A DNA stretch of 64,000 nucleotides. Source: Caryophanon sp. (GTDB lineage: Bacteria > Bacillota > Bacilli > Bacillales_A > Planococcaceae). The stretch is from assembly GCA_018384745.1 (NCBI GenBank), contig JAHAYH010000014.1, forward strand, positions 1-64,000, read 5' to 3'. Below the pieces are notes generated by a model, which saw only the letters and a program-made list of their open reading frames with translations, was not told the origin of the DNA and searched no databases. This document shows, piece by piece, positions 19,776 to 28,512 of this stretch. The position numbers and the translations under genes were made by a program. Numbering within the stretch: the stretch's first letter is position 1; each line of letters starts with the position of its first letter.

Positions 19776-19960
19776 ATGTCTGTTTGATCCATACCGGCCA
19801 AACGTACATCAATGAATAGAAGGTTGTTCATACGGGCTACTTCACGCATGAATGCAGATTTACCAATACCTGGTGAACCAAGTAGGAATGGAGTTTCCCC
19901 TGCATTAATTGCAATATCAACCAGGTTTACATACGGGTTGTTAGCTACTTGTACTGTCAT
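19776..19960 (-). CDS. MoxR-like AAA+ ATPase, exon 1
   Basis: MTVQVANNPYVNLVDIAINAGETPFLLGSPGIGKSAFMREVARMNNLLFIDVRLAGMDQTDI; Walker A GSPGIGKS; reads into intron. Confidence 0.85.
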
Positions 19961-20130
19961 TTTGAAATACCTAATTGTTTCAGAATAGTGTTCTGATGGA
20001 TTTGTAAAAGGGTGAACAGCGTGTTCTCGTCAGTAATTGGAAGCAATGCTTTGGCTCTTGCCCAAGTTATGTCGAGGTTGTCATCTGTTGGGAAAATTGG
20101 GTTTGGTGTTGCTTTAACAAGAGGCTGCAT
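19957..20130 (-). CDS. hypothetical protein (57 aa)
   Basis: MQPLVKATPNPIFPTDDNLDITWARAKALLPITDENTLFTLLQIHQNTILKQLGISK*; ATGA overlap with ATPase gene. Confidence 0.55.
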   Translation of the reverse strand: MQPLVKATPNPIFPTDDNLDITWARAKALLPITDENTLFTLLQIHQNTILKQLGISK

Positions 20131-20395
20131 AATTAATTAAATCTTCCAGTTGCTGAGGTGTATGAATGTCTTCATCTGCCAGCATCTCAAGTAACTTAGT
20201 TTCACGTCGGGTTTTGTAACCAACGAGTTTAACCAAGCCTTGTTCTGCCAGAGCACGGCGGATAGTAATAGGCGCTACATGAAAATGGTTTGCCAGTTCT
20301 TCTTGGGTATACTTGCGTTTACCGTTGAATCCTGTCTTCTGGTACATTGCAGCGACTTGTTTTTCTTCGGAAATAGTTAGACCTAAAGTTCCCAT
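20114..20395 (-). CDS. HTH DNA-binding protein
   Basis: YTQEELANHFHVAPITIRRALAEQGLV; start MGTLGLTISEEK after TTTGGAGATCCTT. Confidence 0.6.
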   Translation of the reverse strand: MGTLGLTISEEKQVAAMYQKTGFNGKRKYTQEELANHFHVAPITIRRALAEQGLVKLVGYKTRRETKLLEMLADEDIHTPQQLEDLINYAASC

Positions 20396-20514
20396 AAGGA
20401 TCTCCAAATAAATAATTAAATAAGCCATCACCCGTAAGGGCAATGGCTCAATAGACCATAGAAGGGGGCGAAGCCCCCTATCAAAGTTTTAATAGTACGA
20501 GTAGGTTGTATAAC

Positions 20515-20835
20515 TCATAGTTGTACTCTTGGCATATCCTCAAGCTTGTAGCCCATAATCTGTAAGGTAGCCTCCAAGTTTCCTATATGCCTATAGGAGA
20601 TAATTAGAGGATCCTTATTGGTAAATTGGTCAATGGCTTGAATGAGTATTAGGGCCGGTATATATCCTCTGGAGTCCTTAGCATCAATCTTAGCTAATCT
20701 AGCGTAGTTCATACCTGTCTTAGGCTCCCCAACAACTACTACCCTCATACCATTAATGGTTAATGTGTGCAGTTCTCCACACTTCTGCCTTGGCACTCGG
20801 ATTAGTACAGGGGGTACTTTAGGTTTAGGGTTCAT
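20515..20835 (-). CDS. hypothetical protein
   Basis: 106-aa ORF coupled to RNAP2 gene. Confidence 0.5.
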   Translation of the reverse strand: MNPKPKVPPVLIRVPRQKCGELHTLTINGMRVVVVGEPKTGMNYARLAKIDAKDSRGYIPALILIQAIDQFTNKDPLIISYRHIGNLEATLQIMGYKLEDMPRVQL

Positions 20836-22058
20836 TAGCAGACTCCATATATTGATTCACGAATTTGCTGGCTTAAGTTATTAGACAGTTTCTTGTACTT
20901 AAACTTCTTGCCGGTAATCATGGATAGAATGTGATCCAGTAACGTAGAGTCAGCTAGATCTGCCAGGATGTTACGGTAGTGGTAGCGTAGGGCATCACCA
21001 TTGTTGCTATGTATGCGGAATGCATCATGTACGGTGAGAACCGGGAATGGTTTGAATTGAGTAATGTCCTCAATCATGGCTATAAGTTTTACTTTCAATT
21101 CTTTAGGAATAGATTGTGCAACTTCTTTATCCATGGTTTCAAACCATACTGGATCTACCAGACCGGTAGAGTAGTACATACCAAGTAGTGGTGACTTACA
21201 TTCAGTTACTGGAGAATCCATGAACTCAGTGAGCATCGCTTTACACTTCTTAAGTGTAGGAGCATGGTACGAGCATTTGCGTAGCAAGGTGCGAAGTACA
21301 TATGCGTCTACACTGTGAGTTACGTTGGCAGGTAATGAAATACCAGACTTACTTCCCATATTGACTTTATACGATGTCTTAAACTTATGATGGTTTAGTT
21401 CATCTACCTCAATACGAGTTTCTTCTGTTTGCATTACTTTTACTGCTACATCGAAACCATCAGGCATTTTCCAGTAGTGGCTAAGTGCCCATGGTTGCCA
21501 AGCATTCAGTAGAGTATTCAGTAGGCCAAAGGCTCCTGGAGCTGAACGCATAGCTGCTTCGTAGAATGCTTCAATAGCAGGGCCTTCTTCTCCAAAGATC
21601 TTTTTAGGTGTTGCCTTAGATCCGTAAAGTGAAGTCATTACCGCATCTTTAGCATCCTTACGGCTGATCTCTAAACCTTGTACCTGCCATTCACGAAGTA
21701 CCTTGTTCTGCTCTGCAGTTACTTCTGTGTACGCATCGTAGCGTTTAGGCTCTGGAGTAAGGTTTGTGATAATGGCTCCTTTGATACAGCCAGTGAGTGC
21801 AGATAATACTTGCATACCTGAACAGGTAGCATCTAAAGAGATTAAGTGACCAGTTGGCTTTCCAGCGCATACATCACGTAAAGCCATAACGGATTTGATG
21901 TACAGTACTTTATCTTCAGTAGCTTGGTCAGCCAGTTCTTCTAAATTGGCAAAGTTATCCTTCACCCATTTGATGCGATCTGCAAATACTTCTTTGTCTA
22001 GGCCATAGCAATTTGCAATATCCACGCATAGGTATTCAATACCGCTCATGTTATTCAT
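20835..22058 (-). CDS. RNA polymerase subunit 2 (N4 RNAP2-like, T7-family C-terminal part)
   Basis: LDATCSGMQVLSALTG (T7-type motif A), YGSKATPKK (motif B region), VLTVHDAFRIH (motif C). Confidence 0.88.
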   Translation of the reverse strand: MNNMSGIEYLCVDIANCYGLDKEVFADRIKWVKDNFANLEELADQATEDKVLYIKSVMALRDVCAGKPTGHLISLDATCSGMQVLSALTGCIKGAIITNLTPEPKRYDAYTEVTAEQNKVLREWQVQGLEISRKDAKDAVMTSLYGSKATPKKIFGEEGPAIEAFYEAAMRSAPGAFGLLNTLLNAWQPWALSHYWKMPDGFDVAVKVMQTEETRIEVDELNHHKFKTSYKVNMGSKSGISLPANVTHSVDAYVLRTLLRKCSYHAPTLKKCKAMLTEFMDSPVTECKSPLLGMYYSTGLVDPVWFETMDKEVAQSIPKELKVKLIAMIEDITQFKPFPVLTVHDAFRIHSNNGDALRYHYRNILADLADSTLLDHILSMITGKKFKYKKLSNNLSQQIRESIYGVC

Positions 22059-22083
22059 GTCAGTTCCTTAAAATAGATTAGGT

Positions 22084-22362
22084 TTAGTGGTTGTTTAGGT
22101 AGTCTTCTATGTACTCAATGAGTGGATAGAATGCTGTTGAAAGATCACCTGTTAGTTTGAGAAGTGCGATGAAGTCTTCTTGCTGTTCTGGGTAGAACTT
22201 AATTAAAGGTATTGATGTTTGAGATGCGAAAGGAACAGAGTCCTCAATCAGAAATGTTTCATTAGGGTATACCGAAATTACTCGATAACTGATTGTGGTA
22301 CTTAATCCCTGATTCTCCTCTATGGCATTTTTTATTTTTCCTGTAACGATGAATCGTGTCAT
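22084..22362 (-). CDS. hypothetical protein
   Basis: 92-aa ORF. Confidence 0.5.
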   Translation of the reverse strand: MTRFIVTGKIKNAIEENQGLSTTISYRVISVYPNETFLIEDSVPFASQTSIPLIKFYPEQQEDFIALLKLTGDLSTAFYPLIEYIEDYLNNH

Positions 22363-22748
22363 TCAGTATCCTCCAAACCATTCACTAGATGGATTAAAGC
22401 AGCCTTTAAACAGCCGGATATCAACTCCGCTGCTTTAAGTTCTTTAACTTCAGTTTCTGTAATCTTGAATATGTGCATTCCTTTTAGATTAGTATCTAGG
22501 GATCGAGTGCTTAGTGGGATATAATAAGCAATTTCTGGATTAATGCTTATGAAGTGCACATCATCTTCAGTGAACTCTCCTTTACTATCCATTATTGCAA
22601 TAGCAAAGGTAGCGCTGTAGTTGTTCACTTCTACAGAATCAATCAGGGATTTCAGTGTAGATAATGGACGTAATCTAGAAAGTATCTCTAGATGCATTAG
22701 CTCCTCTTTAGAGTAGCGATTTGACAGCCTGATATGCTGCATATGCAT
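22359..22748 (-). CDS. hypothetical protein
   Basis: 129-aa ORF, ATGA coupled. Confidence 0.5.
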   Translation of the reverse strand: MHMQHIRLSNRYSKEELMHLEILSRLRPLSTLKSLIDSVEVNNYSATFAIAIMDSKGEFTEDDVHFISINPEIAYYIPLSTRSLDTNLKGMHIFKITETEVKELKAAELISGCLKAALIHLVNGLEDTE

Positions 22749-22974
22749 CTCCTTTTATGCGTATAGCTGCGGTTAATAGGATAGTGGCATCAACATTAAG
22801 TGGTTTACCTTCTTTAGGGTACTTAGTGCGGATACGGTAGTTATCGTTGGATACCTCTGCTATTTCCTTATCAGGATCTATGCAAATGTATATAGGTGTT
22901 CCCGGATCTAATCTGTAACCAGGTAGGCTAGGGAACATCTGAAAAGATAATTGGATTCTGAAAGCGTTCTTCAT
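22708..22974 (-). CDS. hypothetical protein
   Basis: Start moved to MKNAFRIQL, preceded by AAGGAGACGTA. Confidence 0.5.
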   Translation of the reverse strand: MKNAFRIQLSFQMFPSLPGYRLDPGTPIYICIDPDKEIAEVSNDNYRIRTKYPKEGKPLNVDATILLTAAIRIKGDAYAAYQAVKSLL

Positions 22975-23290
22975 TACGTCTCCTTGCGTACTCTTCATAG
23001 AAGCTTTTACTTAAACGTAAAAGACTATGTGATACATGAGTAGAATGTTTAGATACTTGATTACGTTTGACTGCTCTTACATGAGCATGGAATACATAGG
23101 TAAACCCAGTAAGTTTAGCTAGAGCTATCCTATACTCTAGATCCTTTTGATGCATTTTAATGAAAGTACCTTGCTTCATTATCCCATCTAGAGCTGCTGC
23201 TAGATCACTGTAAATCTTTACATTGAAGGATTCATCATCTCCGCTCAGTTGATATACGTCTCCTGTTTCTATGCATTTAATATTGATCAT
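22928..23290 (-). CDS. hypothetical protein
   Basis: 120-aa ORF, ATGA coupled. Confidence 0.5.
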   Translation of the reverse strand: MINIKCIETGDVYQLSGDDESFNVKIYSDLAAALDGIMKQGTFIKMHQKDLEYRIALAKLTGFTYVFHAHVRAVKRNQVSKHSTHVSHSLLRLSKSFYEEYARRRNEERFQNPIIFSDVP

Positions 23291-23535
23291 AATGACTCCC
23301 AGAACTCTTTGAGTATTTCAGTATCTTCAGTTAGTTTGTATAAGGCATCTACAGCTTGTAGCTTGCTTTCTGTAGTTAGATGCCCTTTAGGGTATTGCTG
23401 CGCTGCATAAGCGAGATTAGGCTGTCTTACGTGTTTTCTTTTACCGTTAATGTAAACAACGATAATGTAGTCATAACCAGATTCTGCTTGCTCAAACTCA
23501 AGTTGTTTCTTTGCTTTGGCTATGAGTATTAGCAC
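23287..23535 (-). CDS. hypothetical protein
   Basis: 82-aa ORF overlapping RNase H gene. Confidence 0.5.
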   Translation of the reverse strand: MLILIAKAKKQLEFEQAESGYDYIIVVYINGKRKHVRQPNLAYAAQQYPKGHLTTESKLQAVDALYKLTEDTEILKEFWESL

Positions 23536-23971
23536 GTCTAGCTTCCTTCATTGCAAGTCTGGCTCTCATGTCGCACATACGATTGGCTTTAGATCTTTGA
23601 TCATTTACCCTGGTATGTCCCTTTACATGGCGGGCCTTTAACTTAAGGTTATGGGTACTAAGGATATTCTTTAGCAATGAATATGCTGCTTCTAGATCCT
23701 CTCTTGGTTTGCACTTACCTTTTAGAATATCCACTACACCTTTGTTATCAAGTTGGACGAGTACATCATCATTGGCTTGAATAAGGTTATTGGTTACGCC
23801 GTAAGATAAAGCGTTTACGACTGCTTTGAACTCACCTTCATACCCATCTTTAATATGGGTTTTGAATGCCCCTCCTCCTGGTGTTCCACCTCTGGCAGAT
23901 ACTATCCAGAATCCGTATCCTGCTGCCCCTGTGGGGCATACGGATGCGTCTGTCATGATGGTTACTCTCAT
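23498..23971 (-). CDS. ribonuclease HI-like
   Basis: MTDASVCPTGAAGYGFW.., EGEFKAVVNAL, VQLDNKGVVDILKG, RHVKGHTRVNDQRSKANRMCD. Confidence 0.8.
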   Translation of the reverse strand: MRVTIMTDASVCPTGAAGYGFWIVSARGGTPGGGAFKTHIKDGYEGEFKAVVNALSYGVTNNLIQANDDVLVQLDNKGVVDILKGKCKPREDLEAAYSLLKNILSTHNLKLKARHVKGHTRVNDQRSKANRMCDMRARLAMKEARRANTHSQSKETT

Positions 23972-23974
23972 GGT

Positions 23975-24244
23975 TTAAGTTATGTCCTGTTTGTATTGAT
24001 GGATAGGATCTATGCCAAGTAGGTACAAGGCGTAGTAATGTTCAAATGTAGGAAAGTCTACTAAGATCCAATTATCAATTGATTCTCGTAAAGGCATTAA
24101 GCCATCTTCGTCTAGTAACAAGAAGTGGAAATAGTATTGATGGAGCTCTTGAGCTTCTTCCCATCCACAATCTTCTGGTACACATGATTTGTCGCAGACT
24201 AATCCAAATATATTAGTTTTATTTAAAGAAGTTTTCTGGGACAT
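23975..24244 (-). CDS. hypothetical protein
   Basis: 89-aa ORF overlapping end of RNAP1 gene. Confidence 0.5.
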   Translation of the reverse strand: MSQKTSLNKTNIFGLVCDKSCVPEDCGWEEAQELHQYYFHFLLLDEDGLMPLRESIDNWILVDFPTFEHYYALYLLGIDPIHQYKQDIT

Positions 24245-25187
24245 CTACTTTCTCCTTATTACTAAGTTCAATCATGGCTTTTTTGAAACTTGCACCCATT
24301 GGATTTACATGATGGCCTTGGCTATAAATACGCCCACGCATGTCCACTTTGTTGCAGACATAGAATTTATTGCCTGCATCAAGCATCAGGTTGTAAACCA
24401 TAGCTGACAGTTCGCAGTGGATATACCAGTTGTACTCTTCCTGACGTAAAGCATCGTTAAGTTCCTTACCCTGTTTACCTTTCTCGATAAGTGAATCACG
24501 GATGTCCTCCATAGATTTCTTACGCTGTTCAGGTAGGCGTTCAAGGAACTCTTCATTGATACATAGAGGTATATGGTTCTGTCTGTTCAGTACAGCTAAA
24601 CAGATATCACCTTCATGATGTTTGTATGCTCCACCTAAGATCAAGGACTGACCTTTAAGGGATTCATACCCACTATCACGATTGGATTTAAGCTTCTTTG
24701 GTTTATCGATACTTGGTGGAATGTACATTCCTCTTTCCGCAATGAGGCGCTGCTCATTGTTAAGTACCATATTAGGGATAACGTGATACTGGCCTTTAGC
24801 ATAAAGAGGGGCAATGCCGTATAAGCCAATAGGTAACATGACAGCTAATAATTCAGCTGCCAGTGTGATACCTTCACGTGTATCTGCGAAGCCTAGCGTT
24901 TGACCTAATTGAGATGACATAGTGGCTAAGGTAGTAGTTCCCTTAATCAGGAGAACATCAATAAAGATCTTCTCCACAATGTCTTGTATGTCCATGCAAA
25001 GAACTGAGTCTTTACGCTGTTGTTTGGTTTTATAGGTGGCAGGCTCTTGAGCCCATTTGGTAATTAGGTCTATACCATCACCTATCATATGCAGAGTTGC
25101 TGGCTCTGCCATGAGTAATTCAAAGATGTAGTCTCTAGTAGATTTCTTGGAGAATACTTCTTCTAGATTTGCTTGAGTAAGTTCCAT
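24219..25187 (-). CDS. RNA polymerase subunit 1 (N4 RNAP1-like, T7-family N-terminal part)
   Basis: C-terminal NKVDMRGRIYSQGHHVNPMGASFKKAMIEL = DxxGR motif of T7-type RNAPs. Confidence 0.85.
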   Translation of the reverse strand: MELTQANLEEVFSKKSTRDYIFELLMAEPATLHMIGDGIDLITKWAQEPATYKTKQQRKDSVLCMDIQDIVEKIFIDVLLIKGTTTLATMSSQLGQTLGFADTREGITLAAELLAVMLPIGLYGIAPLYAKGQYHVIPNMVLNNEQRLIAERGMYIPPSIDKPKKLKSNRDSGYESLKGQSLILGGAYKHHEGDICLAVLNRQNHIPLCINEEFLERLPEQRKKSMEDIRDSLIEKGKQGKELNDALRQEEYNWYIHCELSAMVYNLMLDAGNKFYVCNKVDMRGRIYSQGHHVNPMGASFKKAMIELSNKEKVDVPENFFK

Positions 25188-25540
25188 TATGGTTTACCTT
25201 TAGTGTTAAGTAGTTTTGCCTTTAATACATCAGTTTCCATGATTGAAAGGCATATGGATCCTTGGTATACCCCGATATCTGCAATAAGCATTTCTACTTT
25301 TCTCTCTAGTCTAGGTAGACCAGAAAGCATAAGTGCGGCATCTAGAACTCTCAGGTCTTCTGACAGCCCGGCTATAGTAAATGCGGGGTACTTAGTAGTT
25401 CCTTCGTAGTCTGCGTTAATCCTGAATAGATCACGCTTATTCCGAATTTCTCTGAATAGTTCTTCAGTGGATTCTCCTGGGAACACTGATCTTTGTAGTA
25501 CGTAGGAGTTTGTTCCTTTACGATATATTGCTAATGTCAT
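25187..25540 (-). CDS. hypothetical protein
   Basis: 117-aa ORF in RNAP1 operon. Confidence 0.5.
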   Translation of the reverse strand: MTLAIYRKGTNSYVLQRSVFPGESTEELFREIRNKRDLFRINADYEGTTKYPAFTIAGLSEDLRVLDAALMLSGLPRLERKVEMLIADIGVYQGSICLSIMETDVLKAKLLNTKGKP

Positions 25541-26088
25541 TTATCTAATCCTTGTTCAGTGAACCACTCTTCAAAGCGGTTTAAGGTGTAATCGATACCT
25601 AATCCGAAATCGAATACAGGCACCAGATAGGAATCAGCTATAGCTATGGCCATGCCAGTACCACCTGTGGCTTTACCACCTTCGGTATAACAAAGCATGA
25701 ATAGACTAGGTTGAGGTACTGCTAGGTTAGGGCCAGCTACGATATGCATGTTACGGCCATGAAGCTTACGCGCTCCCTGTGAACAGTTCTCCCATGCTGG
25801 GTGATAGGTACTTGCCATATCAATTACTTTAGGATGTACGCCCGTATACGGACTGCTATACCCGTTGTAATCTTTCCATGGCAGATATAGTTCTACCTTT
25901 TCAGGATGCTTTGTAACGCCATCTAGGAATGCTGTATCGGCACCTAATGCACCACCGGTACGTAGGCTGAATCCATATTCTTCTAGAGTTCCTGCGAGTT
26001 CTGTCATTACTTCTAGAACTTCATCAGGGGTATTACGCGCGCCACATCCGCTGTAAGGTAAATACTTTTGTGAGCTTTTAACTTTCAT
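25537..26088 (-). CDS. SLOG/DprA-like Rossmann-fold protein
   Basis: YSGCGARNTPDEVLEVM.., LRTGGALGADTAFLDG, TGGTGMAIAIADSYLVPVFDFG. Confidence 0.6.
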   Translation of the reverse strand: MKVKSSQKYLPYSGCGARNTPDEVLEVMTELAGTLEEYGFSLRTGGALGADTAFLDGVTKHPEKVELYLPWKDYNGYSSPYTGVHPKVIDMASTYHPAWENCSQGARKLHGRNMHIVAGPNLAVPQPSLFMLCYTEGGKATGGTGMAIAIADSYLVPVFDFGLGIDYTLNRFEEWFTEQGLDK

Positions 26089-26684
26089 ATGTTTTCCTCG
26101 TTATGTATGGAATTAATTACATTAACTATTTCAAAGAACTCTTCAGTTGTGCAGTCATGTTTCATAGTGTTTATAAGGTGTGAGGCCCACACTACGTTAC
26201 CTTTGACGTAACCTAAAGAAGGGTCTTTTTTGTCTAATGCTGGTTGAAGATAGTGTGCTGACTTAAGGCTATCGGTAACATGGGTAAAGCATATGTCTGC
26301 ATGGGTGTAGTAGCATTTCCCTTCTTGAGATTCCCAAAGTTCCTTAAGGTACTCTTTAGTAAGGTTGAAATTCTGATTAGTCAGTTCTGCTCTAGACTTA
26401 ATTTGAATGCATCTTTTATGCATCATTTTGTCTATGTTGTGTCTGTCTTTAAGATTCCTTAAACGTGAGAGTTTATTAAAACAATCTGAGCATTTGGCGT
26501 TATACATTGGTATGCCATTTGCGTATTTCTTAATGTGGAAGTTTTCAGCTCGTCCTGTTTTAATCTCAAAACATTCGTTACAGCATCTCTGATCCAGAGG
26601 ATGTAGATGGTATCTGTTGAATGTTCTTAACTCATTAGTGGAAAGATTCTTTAAGTTATCTAGATAGTACTGGAAAGGTTTCAT
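26085..26684 (-). CDS. free-standing HNH-type endonuclease
   Basis: CCNECFEIK / CSDCF zinc knuckle; LWESQEGKCYYTHAD..SAHYLQPALDKKDPSLGYVKGNVVWASHLINTMKHD; ATG at 26684 (MKPFQYYL) preferred over TTG at 26699. Confidence 0.65.
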   Translation of the reverse strand: MKPFQYYLDNLKNLSTNELRTFNRYHLHPLDQRCCNECFEIKTGRAENFHIKKYANGIPMYNAKCSDCFNKLSRLRNLKDRHNIDKMMHKRCIQIKSRAELTNQNFNLTKEYLKELWESQEGKCYYTHADICFTHVTDSLKSAHYLQPALDKKDPSLGYVKGNVVWASHLINTMKHDCTTEEFFEIVNVINSIHNEENI

Positions 26685-26723
26685 ATGCAGGTACTCCAAT
26701 TTAAAACTTGATTATACCTGCAT
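26685..26723 (-). promoter_or_regulatory. inverted repeat / RNA hairpin at HNH start codon
   Basis: Minus strand ATGCAGGTA-N21-TACCTGCAT immediately followed by ATG; loop ends in TTGGAG. Confidence 0.7.
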
Positions 26724-26807
26724 AGATATATAAGGTACACTCTTTTTTCATACCGCTCCCACGCCAGAATATGGCATGTACTTTTGTTTGGTTTTCATCT
26801 TCATTAA

Positions 26808-27062
26808 TTAATTCCTTGCATACATTTGAATGGTTTCAATTGAGGGTACGTACATATAGGTAGATCCTATACGTCCTTTACATATAATTAATCCTGCTTC
26901 AGCTAAGTGAATCATGATTAACCTGGCATTATGTCGTTTGGTATTTAATACATGCTCGGTTAAATCCTTAGCACATGTAGGCTCATTTCTATTAGCCATG
27001 AATATTAAGATGTCACGGATACTTAGATAGTATTTAACACTATCCAATTTAGTTTTGTTCAT
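26808..27062 (-). CDS. small winged-helix/HTH-like protein
   Basis: MNKTKLDSVKYYLSIRDILIFMANRNEPTCAKDLTEHVLNTKRHNARLIMIHLAEAGLI; upstream part of the 27128 ORF judged untranslated. Confidence 0.5.
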   Translation of the reverse strand: MNKTKLDSVKYYLSIRDILIFMANRNEPTCAKDLTEHVLNTKRHNARLIMIHLAEAGLIICKGRIGSTYMYVPSIETIQMYARN

Positions 27063-27129
27063 AACAAACACCATATGAGAAGAGCAGGGAAACAGAACAA
27101 CAAGCGGAACAGGACAAGCCCGAACCACA

Positions 27130-27147
27130 TATTAGAGCGGAGCGAAA
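27130..27147 (-). promoter_or_regulatory. vRNAP-like early promoter element (copy 1)
   Basis: + strand TATTAGAGCGGAGCGAAA upstream of leftward gene. Confidence 0.45.
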
Positions 27148-27150
27148 CTG

Positions 27151-27453
27151 TTAGGTTGTTAAAGCAAGAATAGAGTTAATATAAGTATTATTAGCATAAG
27201 CAATAAATGACATATCACTCTTAGTTAATGTACGTTCAGATAATATTGAAGCTATTAACTCTTCATTATCTTCTAGTATATTTGCAGCGTTTCTGTTTAG
27301 TTTAGAGAACGATACAAGTAGTTTAAGTACTGTGAATGATGCATTAATAAATCCTTCATCATCTGGTTTAACCTTATAGAAACTATAATAAGCAGGAAGC
27401 CTATCTTTATTAACTTGGTTTAAACTGTGTATATTAAATTTAAATTTAGCCAT
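27151..27453 (-). CDS. hypothetical early protein
   Basis: 100-aa ORF. Confidence 0.5.
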   Translation of the reverse strand: MAKFKFNIHSLNQVNKDRLPAYYSFYKVKPDDEGFINASFTVLKLLVSFSKLNRNAANILEDNEELIASILSERTLTKSDMSFIAYANNTYINSILALTT

Positions 27454-27492
27454 ATTAATAACCGTACTGTGATTGGTAAAAAATTAAATGAC

Positions 27493-27516
27493 ATAGGATG
27501 CCCGAAGGCACCCTAT
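27493..27516 (-). terminator. UUCG-loop hairpin terminator
   Basis: Minus strand ATAGGGTGCC-TTCG-GGCATCCTAT after the 27526 stop. Confidence 0.65.
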
Positions 27517-27525
27517 ATCTGATTA

Positions 27526-27984
27526 TTATTCGTCTTCTGCTTCTTGAACAGGTTGACGACGTGCGCGAGGTTTTGCTTTTGCCGGAGCAGGTTCAGCAAC
27601 ACCATTACGTGGCACGAAGCTATTTGATCCGCGCTCTTTCGGTGTTGCGTCAACCACCTCAAGTTCCATGCAATCAAGCAATTGGTTTACATCGCCGCCT
27701 TGAGACCAAAGATCAAGGATCATGCTTTCCAATTCAGATGCTTCACGCAATGGTTTGTCTTTGCCATTCCACTTAAGAGTTTTCACTCCGTCTGCGGTAT
27801 GGAATTTGATTTTCAAATAAGCTTGTGCTTGGAAGCGCTCATCCTGCTCCTGTTGCTGTTCAGGCTGGAACCCGAAGCCTTGCTGTTGTTGGCCATAAGG
27901 TGCAGCCGGAGCTTGACGACCAAATGAACGAGTGTTTTGGCCAGCAAACGGATTAACAAAGCCTTGTTGGTTACGAGTAGTCAT
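27526..27984 (-). CDS. hypothetical early protein, Q-rich N-terminus and basic tail
   Basis: 152-aa ORF downstream of promoter-like element at 28025. Confidence 0.6.
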   Translation of the reverse strand: MTTRNQQGFVNPFAGQNTRSFGRQAPAAPYGQQQQGFGFQPEQQQEQDERFQAQAYLKIKFHTADGVKTLKWNGKDKPLREASELESMILDLWSQGGDVNQLLDCMELEVVDATPKERGSNSFVPRNGVAEPAPAKAKPRARRQPVQEAEDE

Positions 27985-28024
27985 GGTGATATACCTTTTA
28001 AAAATTGAAGTTTGGATTATTCCG

Positions 28025-28042
28025 CATTGGAGCGGAGCGACA
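28025..28042 (-). promoter_or_regulatory. vRNAP-like early promoter element (copy 2)
   Basis: + strand CATTGGAGCGGAGCGACA. Confidence 0.5.
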
Positions 28043-28113
28043 AGAAAAGAAGAGCTACCGAACAGGAAAATACTACCGAGCCCCGAGCGAAGCGAGCGTG
28101 TATAAAAAACTAA

Positions 28114-28129
28114 AACTCCCGAAGGAGTT
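28114..28129 (-). terminator. UUCG-loop hairpin terminator
   Basis: Minus strand AACTCC-TTCG-GGAGTT after the 28136 gene. Confidence 0.65.
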
Positions 28130-28135
28130 AATAGT

Positions 28136-28375
28136 TTAGATACCCCAAGGGTTAGTAAGGATAGTTACGTAGGTGAATCCTTTGTAGTTGTAATTCACTT
28201 CAGCAACACACATCTCTATAGCAAGTTTGGATATAACATCTGGATCTTGCTTAAATAGTACGTTATCCGGTATTTCCACATATAAGCATCCATTTACATT
28301 AATGGCTTTAAGGTTAGTATTACCTACTGCCAATAGGCCATGCATGTTTGGTAGATTAGATATATTTGTGTGCAT
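28136..28375 (-). CDS. hypothetical early protein
   Basis: 79-aa ORF flanked by promoter-like element and terminator. Confidence 0.5.
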   Translation of the reverse strand: MHTNISNLPNMHGLLAVGNTNLKAINVNGCLYVEIPDNVLFKQDPDVISKLAIEMCVAEVNYNYKGFTYVTILTNPWGI

Positions 28376-28399
28376 AGTAATGCCTACTAATTAAGCTCA

Positions 28400-28417
28400 C
28401 ATTGGAGCGGAGCGACA
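28400..28417 (-). promoter_or_regulatory. vRNAP-like early promoter element (copy 3)
   Basis: + strand CATTGGAGCGGAGCGACA, identical to copy 2. Confidence 0.5.
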
Positions 28418-28512
28418 GCATTGTTTGGAGGTATAAATAAGCTTAATAAGCTTGTAAGTAGTGCAGGTAAGAATGCTAAGTATCAGTATAAATAGCATTC
28501 CAGTTTTAGATG

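Noticed and set aside
17885-19960. Reading the split ATPase as a pseudogene or two separate genes
   Set aside because: Group I intron core strings and exact in-frame restoration of the TDIGGIP motif explain the split better.
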